From Olivibacter sitiensis DSM 17696 (GTDB lineage: Bacteria > Bacteroidota > Bacteroidia > Sphingobacteriales > Sphingobacteriaceae): a stretch of 64,000 nt of DNA. The stretch covers positions 87,701-151,700 of the forward strand of contig NZ_ATZA01000005.1 in the NCBI RefSeq assembly GCF_000427965.1. Reading direction: 5' to 3'. The notes below the pieces were generated by a model. The model had not been told where the DNA came from. It searched no databases and saw only the letters and a list, made by a program, of their open reading frames with translations. A program made the position numbers and the translations under genes. How positions within the stretch are numbered: position 1 is the stretch's first letter; every line of letters begins with the position of its first letter. This document shows positions 58,284 through 64,000 of this stretch, in pieces.

Positions 58284-59027
58284 CTAAAATGGCCCTTGGT
58301 TCAACACCTGAGCTATGTGAACAAATTGGATAGGCATCTGCTGCATTTTGGAAACGCCCTCTTGATGCATGAGGCAGGACATATCCGGAGAAACCACATA
58401 TTCTATGCCGTGCCGCTCATAGTCGCGTACCTTATCGAGCCCCATCTTGGCACTAACAGCCTCATCGGTGACGGCAAAGGTACCTCCAAAGCCACAGCAC
58501 TCATCAGGGCGGTCGATGTGAACTAGCTCCAGTCCCTTCACTCGCTCCAACAATGCCTCGGTCTTGTTCCACCGCGGTCCCATCACTTCGCTACAAGAAG
58601 CCAGTTGCAATCCTCTGATAGAACTGCAACTGTTATGCACCGCTACGCGGTGGCTAAAGGTGACGTTCGAAAAATCCCTTAATTTGAGTATATCGTGCAG
58701 AAACTCCACCAGTTCATAGGTGTTTTTTCTTACCGACTGTACGTCTGTCGTTTGCTCAATGGCGTCCAGGTGGTGCCTTACGTGTTTTACGCAACTGCCA
58801 GCTGGGCCCACAATATAATCATAGCCCTTGAAGTTGTCTACGAATAGCCGCTCGGCCGCAGCGGCATTCTTTTGGTCGCCTTCATTGCCCAGTGGCTGTC
58901 CGCAACAGGTCTGATTCAGTGGATAATCAACTTCTACACCCAATCTTTCCAGCAATTCCAATGTCGCAATACCCACTTTAGGATAAAGCGCATCTATATA
59001 GCATGGAATGAATAATGCTACTTTCAT
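58284..59027 (-). CDS. lutA: Fe-S oxidoreductase LutA
   Basis: Cysteine-rich subunit of L-lactate oxidation, 247 residues. Two CCG-type domains are visible: LFIPCYIDALYPKVGIATLELL with TCCGQPLGNEGD, and HNSCSSIRGLQ with DECCGFGGTFAVTDEAVSAKM. Such domains bind iron-sulfur clusters and contact a quinone or flavin partner. First gene of the minus-strand lutABC operon; 117-bp gap to the trehalase gene upstream, where I saw no clear promoter motif. Confidence 0.94.
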   Translation of the reverse strand: MKVALFIPCYIDALYPKVGIATLELLERLGVEVDYPLNQTCCGQPLGNEGDQKNAAAAERLFVDNFKGYDYIVGPAGSCVKHVRHHLDAIEQTTDVQSVRKNTYELVEFLHDILKLRDFSNVTFSHRVAVHNSCSSIRGLQLASCSEVMGPRWNKTEALLERVKGLELVHIDRPDECCGFGGTFAVTDEAVSAKMGLDKVRDYERHGIEYVVSPDMSCLMHQEGVSKMQQMPIQFVHIAQVLNQGPF

Positions 59028-59143
59028 GTATATGTTTAGTCTACTTAGTTAGTTTACAACTTACAGCACCGAGTTTGTATTATCAAGATGTGGGGGACAA
59101 GATAGTTATATCTTCCTTATCTGCCATACCGTACTATACTGTC

Positions 59144-60700
59144 CTAGTACTCGCCGTATATACGGATGAGCTTTAGCAACACGCCATTGCTCCAACCGAA
59201 ACCATCCTGCGCGGGATACTCGCCTCCACCGGCATCCAAACTAGAGTCCATCACGTTGTACTTTTCCATCATCTTTCCCGTATTCTGGAAAACCCTAGTA
59301 TTCAAAGCAATCCATCGTTTAGCAATATTTTCTGCAAGAGCGTGCTCACCGTAATTGCGTAGTCCTTTGACAGTCATCCATTGCAGAGGGGCCCATCCGT
59401 TTGGAGCATCCCATTGTTCACCGCTCACTTTCAGTGTAGTTACCACACCGCCGCTGCGCAGAAAGTCCTTTTTAAGGACATATACTGCCCGTTTAATAGC
59501 TTTTTCGGGTGCAATGTTCAGGAAGAACGGTGTCATGCCGGCGATGGTTTTTTCTTTCGAAAGCTGCTTGGTCCTGATATTGTAATCGTAGTACCACCCG
59601 TCATGCTTGTTATAGAAAAAATGATTAATGGCAGTCTTACGACTTTTGGCTATGTGTCTATATTTATGCTCCTTTTGCTTATCGCCTGTTTGCTTATAGG
59701 CTTTCGCTATGGTAAGTTCGAGGTGGTATAGCAGGCAATTGAGATCGACGGGCAAGATGCGCGTGGTTTCAATGGTATGCAGGTGTTGCCCATCAGCCAT
59801 CCAGCGTGAGCTGAAATCCCAACCACTCTCGGCACCACTCCTTAAGTTGCGGTAGAGGGCAGGGGGATTGCTCACCAAGCGGGCCATAGTAGAATCCTCG
59901 AAATAGGATTCCTGCCGAGGTATGGCGTATTGGTCGTAATAGCGATTGAGCTTGGTACTATCGGGCATATTTACCAGGTGATTGGTCTTGCCCGACTTGT
60001 CCATCCAATAGGCATATTCCTTTAGTAACTGGTCTTTATAGATGCCGTACACCTCATTTCCCTGGTCTTCGGCCAGTAGCTCCAGCATCAGGGAGAAAAA
60101 GGGCGGCTGTGATCGGCTCAGAAAATAGGAACGATTTCCATTGGGTATGTGTCCGAACTTATCGATCATATAGGCAAAGTTCTTTACCATGTTTTCCACC
60201 ATCTCTTGCTGCCCGCTCACTTGAAGCCCCAACATGGTGAAATAGGAGTCCCAGTAGTATATTTCATTAAAACGACCTCCAGGTACAATATAGGGATAGG
60301 GCAGCGGCAATATGGAACTACCTGGTACAGGCTCCTCGGGCATACGCGTCAATACGGACCATAGCCTATTGATGTGCTGCACTACCGTTTGCGTGCTATC
60401 TGTAATATAATGCGATTCTTTGGGGCCTATGATATGGAAATTAGCCGATACGAAATCCGAAAGCGAGAAGTCCGCCCTATCCTTAGAAGCCAAGTAAGAC
60501 GCCAGTATCTGATGGGGCGGAGCTTTGGGCACAGCATCCACAAAAGTCTTATTGTCCGGGAATACACGTTCCATCTGTACCTGGGTAAACAAGTTACCAA
60601 ATACCAGATCGGGGGTTTCCTCCGTTTGTGCCTTTAGCGCTAGCGCCAACATATTTGCCACTATTATCATAAATGTCGCTTTCGTATACGTCCATGTCAT
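59144..60700 (-). CDS. treA: Periplasmic trehalase, GH37
   Basis: Hydrolyses trehalose to two glucose. 518 residues with a signal peptide (MIIVANMLALALKAQ). Both trehalase signatures are present: PGGRFNEIYYWDSYFTMLGL (about residues 139-158) and QWDAPNGWAPLQWM (about 427). The catalytic Asp lies in SGAESGWDFSSRW and the Glu near MMEKYNV. Length and order are as in TreA/TreF. It stands alone; upstream, CAAAGATA (60728-60735) reads TATCTTTG on the minus strand, a perfect -7 element about 28 bp before the ATG, though no -33 partner is clear. Confidence 0.94.
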   Translation of the reverse strand: MTWTYTKATFMIIVANMLALALKAQTEETPDLVFGNLFTQVQMERVFPDNKTFVDAVPKAPPHQILASYLASKDRADFSLSDFVSANFHIIGPKESHYITDSTQTVVQHINRLWSVLTRMPEEPVPGSSILPLPYPYIVPGGRFNEIYYWDSYFTMLGLQVSGQQEMVENMVKNFAYMIDKFGHIPNGNRSYFLSRSQPPFFSLMLELLAEDQGNEVYGIYKDQLLKEYAYWMDKSGKTNHLVNMPDSTKLNRYYDQYAIPRQESYFEDSTMARLVSNPPALYRNLRSGAESGWDFSSRWMADGQHLHTIETTRILPVDLNCLLYHLELTIAKAYKQTGDKQKEHKYRHIAKSRKTAINHFFYNKHDGWYYDYNIRTKQLSKEKTIAGMTPFFLNIAPEKAIKRAVYVLKKDFLRSGGVVTTLKVSGEQWDAPNGWAPLQWMTVKGLRNYGEHALAENIAKRWIALNTRVFQNTGKMMEKYNVMDSSLDAGGGEYPAQDGFGWSNGVLLKLIRIYGEY

Positions 60701-60797
60701 AATTCAATTCAACAGTGGTTAGCTTCACAAAGATACTGATATGACTATAAAACGCTAACGATATGCACAAATAAATGAATTTTTCGGAATTTTTTGA

Positions 60798-61706
60798 CTA
60801 ATACGGTGCCATCTTCAACACAACATACCAAAAGCCCGTAGTAATGAAGCCCAGTATAATACCCGTACCAATGGTAAGGCTCACAAACTTCGGATTCAGG
60901 TTATATTCTTCCGCTATGATACCAGAGGTAATCAATGTGGGCATCGCCGCTTCAAATACACTGATCTTGGAAATGTCGTGTGGTGCCTTCATAAAATAGG
61001 CAACCAATAGTACGAGCGCAGGTGCTACCAGCAGTTTATACCCGTGGATAAACAAAATATTCTTTATTTCTTCTTGCCATCCATCAAAACGCAACTGCAG
61101 CCCCACAGAAAAGAGCGCTAAAGGCCCTACTGTGCCTGCCAATTTATCAAAGAAATCATCGAAGGCCGACATATCGAATAAGCGCGGCAAGGTAAGTGCC
61201 GCAATACATCCTATTAAGGGAGGAAAGGTAAATAATTTTCTGAGCAAGAGGGAAGCCGTCACTTTTCCTTTCCCAGAAGAAGTAACTGCAGTAGTTATCG
61301 CCAAGGTGGATACCAGCATAAAACTTACTTGGTCGGTAATGATGGCAACGCTAAGGTCTTGTTCAGAATAGTAAGCCATGATCAAAGGAAAACCAATGAA
61401 TGAGGTATTGCAAAAGCCCGCTGCCAATTTCATAGCACCTTCAGTATTAACAGACAAATTCTTCTTCTTACTATATACAGATACCGCTAGGTAGCCGCCT
61501 AATGCTACTATAATAGGAGTAATAGCGGGCAAAATCATGTCTGTCGTCCATTGCACTTTGGGCAGGTATTTGAACGACACAGCGGGCAATGCAATATAAA
61601 GTATCCATGCATTGATTCCCTTATGATTATCTGCAGGTATGGCCTTAAAATACCTAAAAAGTCTTCCCGCTATAAGACCTAAGCCAATGATCAAAAAGTT
61701 TGTCAT
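60798..61706 (-). CDS. AEC-family transporter
   Basis: Inner-membrane carrier of the auxin-efflux-carrier family, about 302 residues and about 10 hydrophobic segments. The ATG at 61706 (MTNFLIIGLGLIAGRLF) is the natural start; the 16 codons before it lie outside the family pattern. NAWILYIALPAVSFKYLP, AAGFCNTSFIGFPLIMAYY and AAMPTLITSGIIAEEYNLN are family marks (the Asn-Thr-x-Phe-x-Gly motif and the final half). AEC members move organic acids or amino acids; substrate unknown. Last in a likely unit SMP-30, AraC regulator, AEC. Confidence 0.9.
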   Translation of the reverse strand: MTNFLIIGLGLIAGRLFRYFKAIPADNHKGINAWILYIALPAVSFKYLPKVQWTTDMILPAITPIIVALGGYLAVSVYSKKKNLSVNTEGAMKLAAGFCNTSFIGFPLIMAYYSEQDLSVAIITDQVSFMLVSTLAITTAVTSSGKGKVTASLLLRKLFTFPPLIGCIAALTLPRLFDMSAFDDFFDKLAGTVGPLALFSVGLQLRFDGWQEEIKNILFIHGYKLLVAPALVLLVAYFMKAPHDISKISVFEAAMPTLITSGIIAEEYNLNPKFVSLTIGTGIILGFITTGFWYVVLKMAPY

Positions 61707-61761
61707 CTCTCTAATTTTGTTTTGCAAAGGTAGGGAGACACGGCAAAGTAGCATGGTACTT

Positions 61762-62625
61762 TTAGGAATTATGATGGTGTTTCGTTCTAAAGTCTAAGGG
61801 GGTTATTGATACAATGCGCTTGAAAAAACGATTGAAATAGGAAGGATCCTTGAAACCGAGCGAATAGCTTATCTCTTTGATGGAAAGCTCGCTGGTGATA
61901 AGAAGCGTCTTGGCCTCTGCGCAGATACGCTCGTGCAGCATTTGTACTATAGAAGATCCGGCGCTACGTTTAAGCATATTATTTATGGTTTTAGGATGTC
62001 TTAATAGTGCTGTTGCATAAAAGTTAGTGTCGTGTTCTATTCTGAAATATCGTTCTATCAATTGCGTAAGTTGAAGATATAACTTTGTTTCAAGCTTTGG
62101 AGGCCCCAATTGATGTTGCTGTTGCAAGTGGATAGCATTTAGCTTCAATAATAATAAAGATAATTGATGGAAAGCGAGGCTAAACGTCATTTGCTTTTTC
62201 TGCAGGTTCCGATAAAGGTATTGGAATATAAAGGCAAACAGATCCCTTTCCTGCTTCGGCAAATCCACAAAAGGCTTATTGATAAGTGGTGTGGTAATAC
62301 CTATTGTTTCTTTGCTTGGATGTGAATTAAGAAAATATTGGAACATGGCTTCGCTAAAAAGAAGCAACCAACCCTGTTGCGGTTTGCCATCCATAACATG
62401 GATTTGCCCAGGTGCCATAAAGAATATCCTATGTGGATGCATTTCGTATGAATTTCCGTCTATACTTTGTGTGGACGAAGCCTCCTGCTGTACCCACATG
62501 ATGGTATAATGATCATGGCGGTGCGGAACGGCCGATAGTTGATGTCGATGCTTGGACATATCCAGCAACAATATATCTTCAGACCTCAAGAGCTTTTGTT
62601 CGGGAAAAGTATGCATACGCTTCAT
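61762..62625 (-). CDS. AraC-family transcriptional regulator
   Basis: 287 residues. An N-terminal cupin sensor (PHRHDHYTIMWVQQEA, MHPHRIFFMAPGQIHVMDG) and a C-terminal pair of helix-turn-helices (FYATALLRHPKTINNMLKRSAG; ELSIKEISYSLGFKDPSYFNRFFKRIVSITPLDFR) are clear. The frame's first start is GTG at 62640; ATG at 62625 is preferred (ATG 62616 also possible). It lies 15 bp after the SMP-30 gene and 55 bp before the AEC gene, and may control this small unit. Effector unknown. Confidence 0.93.
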   Translation of the reverse strand: MKRMHTFPEQKLLRSEDILLLDMSKHRHQLSAVPHRHDHYTIMWVQQEASSTQSIDGNSYEMHPHRIFFMAPGQIHVMDGKPQQGWLLLFSEAMFQYFLNSHPSKETIGITTPLINKPFVDLPKQERDLFAFIFQYLYRNLQKKQMTFSLAFHQLSLLLLKLNAIHLQQQHQLGPPKLETKLYLQLTQLIERYFRIEHDTNFYATALLRHPKTINNMLKRSAGSSIVQMLHERICAEAKTLLITSELSIKEISYSLGFKDPSYFNRFFKRIVSITPLDFRTKHHHNS

Positions 62626-62640
62626 AAGCAAAAATAACAC

Positions 62641-63691
62641 TTACTTCCGCAATCGAAGCATCATTACCTTATCGCTTCCAGTCACGAACAATACTTTTCC
62701 CTCCATCGCCAAAAAGCAATTAGATATATTGTGATCAAACAACACCCTGCCTAAGACTTTAAAATTGCGATCAAAAATCCAGATACCTTGCGGCCCCGAT
62801 GCAAAGACGTTCCCCTCTTCATCGATTTTTAGACCGTCCGACACACCTCCGCCACTTTTCATATAGGGCGTAAAATCAAAAACCTTTTCTGCACTTTCTA
62901 CTGCTCCGTCACGATTCAGATAGAAGCAATAAAGCGCAGTATTTTTGGCATCGGAGTTAGAAACGATGAGCTTCTTGCCTCCAGGCATCAAGGCTATGCC
63001 ATTGGGTCTCGTAAGGCTATCCACCAACAAACGGATATCGCCATTGTAATCTAGGCTATAAACACCGTTAAACGATAGTTCTCTTTTAGAGACTTCTTGG
63101 TCATTAAGCCCATAGGGAGGATCAGTAAAATAGTAGCGCCCTCTTTCGGTATCTTCTACTATGTCATTCGGACTATTGAGCTTTTGCTTCAAATAACTAT
63201 CTCCGATAGTGATAAAAGAAGGGCTTGGCTGGCCTATATCCGTCCGCATTTTTGCTATTTGTCTATCGCCATGCTGGCACAAAATAAGTTCTCCATTACT
63301 ATTCAATAGAAGACCATTTGACCCTGGTTCTCCTCCACGAGGTATATCTCCTGTATAACCCGAAGGGGTTAGATAGGTGGTAATTCCACTATCCACAGAC
63401 CATTTATAAATGGTATTGGCAGGAACGTCAGAAAACAATAAACATTGGAGAGAGTCGATCCATAAAGGCCCTTCCGTCCAATAATAACCCGTTCCCAATA
63501 CCGTATATAATGCATCTTTATCCACAATTTGCAATAAGGCAGTATCTTGTATTTCTATGGAAAGAGCGAGTTTTTTTTTTGCTACTCGCAAAGAGATTAT
63601 CAATAGGTGATTGTTTCCCTTGCTGGCTATAGCCAAGTGTAAAAAAAAGCAATCCGTAAGCCGTTGCTAAAAACAGTTGTGGTATGCGCAT
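62641..63691 (-). pseudogene. SMP-30/gluconolactonase-family protein with frameshift at a run of ten A
   Basis: Six-bladed propeller of the SMP-30/gluconolactonase/LRE family, a periplasmic sugar-lactone hydrolase type. The propeller reads from 63568 down to 62641 (YYWTEGPLWIDSLQCLLFSDVP, PGSNGLLLNSNGELILCQHG, LNSPNDIVEDTERGRYYFTDPPYG, LTRPNGIALMPGGKKLIVSNSD, SGGGVSDGLKIDEEGNVFASGP; the Glu, Asn and Asp metal ligands are present). Its signal peptide (MRIPQLFLATAYGLLFFTLG, start 63691) is in a different frame; the two join at the T10 run 63571-63580. Nine or twelve A in the coding strand would restore one frame of about 350 residues. It may be a sequencing error, a real mutation, or a switch. 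Confidence 0.8.
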
Positions 63692-63823
63692 ATATGCACT
63701 ACAAATGCAATATATCCATTGTTTGTTTAAACCAAACAACATCCGCATGGAAGCGAAAAAACATCTTAAATCTTGGAAATGCACCGATCTCCAACTCATT
63801 TAATTGGAATGGCCAAAAACGAG

Positions 63824-63854
63824 GAAAGCCCGGACGCATCGCATCCGGGCTTTC
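63824..63854 (-). terminator. rRNA operon terminator
   Basis: GAAAGCCCGGA (63824-63834) and TCCGGGCTTTC (63844-63854) form a perfect 11-bp stem with a 9-nt loop, 22 bp beyond the 5S 3' end. On the minus strand it is followed by CTCGTTTTT. Confidence 0.85.
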
Positions 63855-63876
63855 TTCAATTTATTACAATAAGGTT

Positions 63877-63986
63877 TGGCGCCGACCTACTCTCCCACAT
63901 GTTACTGCAGTACCATCGGCTCTGGCGGGCTTAACTTCTCTGTTCGGGATGGGAAGAGGTGGACCCCGCCGATATAGGCACCTGAA
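63877..63986 (-). rRNA. rrf: 5S ribosomal RNA
   Basis: Read on the minus strand the segment contains CGGGGTCCACCTCTTCCCAT, CCGAACAGAGAAGTTAAGCC, CCGATGGTACTGCAGTAACA and GTGGGAGAGTAGGTCGGCGC, the conserved arms of bacterial 5S rRNA. The ends GGTGCC and GGCGCC fit the terminal helix. Ends are estimated to a few bases. The 23S gene should lie just beyond the right edge of the window. Confidence 0.95.
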
Positions 63987-64000
63987 ATAGGGTTTGACGG

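Overview
The window looks like chromosome of a Bacteroidetes bacterium, most likely of the Sphingobacteriaceae. The signs are two SusC/SusD pairs, a Nudix-fold AraR of the Bacteroidetes type, TTTG/TAnnTTTG promoters, an arginine operon of the succinyl-ornithine type and a Sphingobacteria-like 5S rRNA. The genus is an inference; I could not run a search.

Positions 1-41 kb form a polysaccharide utilisation region for arabinose-rich glycan (pectic arabinan and/or arabinogalactan side chains). The left end has a LacI regulator, SusC/SusD pair 1 and a fasciclin/DNRLRE surface lipoprotein that runs off the window. Next come GH2, GH43, GH97, GH43, a tandem GH43-GH43 enzyme and a GH127/GH146 beta-L-arabinofuranosidase. 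The centre holds araR, diverging from araB-araD-araA and a sodium:solute symporter. A long minus-strand operon follows: GH51, GH51, endo-arabinanase GH43, aldose epimerase, GH43, HAD phosphatase, transaldolase. SusC/SusD pair 2 and a lipoprotein endo-arabinanase-like GH43 close the region. Surface binding and cutting, TonB-dependent import, periplasmic trimming, uptake and conversion of arabinose to D-xylulose 5-phosphate are thus all encoded. A palindrome of the form ATGT-N7-ACAT lies 60-100 bp upstream of six transcription units and probably marks the AraR regulon.

Positions 41-51.6 kb hold a co-directional arginine operon: GNAT acyltransferase, argG, argC, argD, argF', argB, proC, argE, argH. 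The transcarbamylase has Val at the position that separates acetyl- from succinyl-ornithine enzymes, so succinylated intermediates are likely. A promoter, a 44-codon arginine-rich leader reading frame and a hairpin with possible pseudoknot precede the operon. Two S23-type four-helix-bundle genes (one decayed) interrupt it, and six of its gaps contain arrays with a 7-bp period whose sequence differs from gap to gap.

Positions 51.6-64 kb are mostly housekeeping, on the minus strand: pyrH, a small conserved protein, an RlmD/RumA-like RNA methyltransferase, dGTPase, lutABC, trehalase, then an SMP-30 protein (broken at a run of ten A), an AraC regulator and an AEC transporter. The 3' end of an rRNA operon (5S rRNA and terminator) enters from the right edge.
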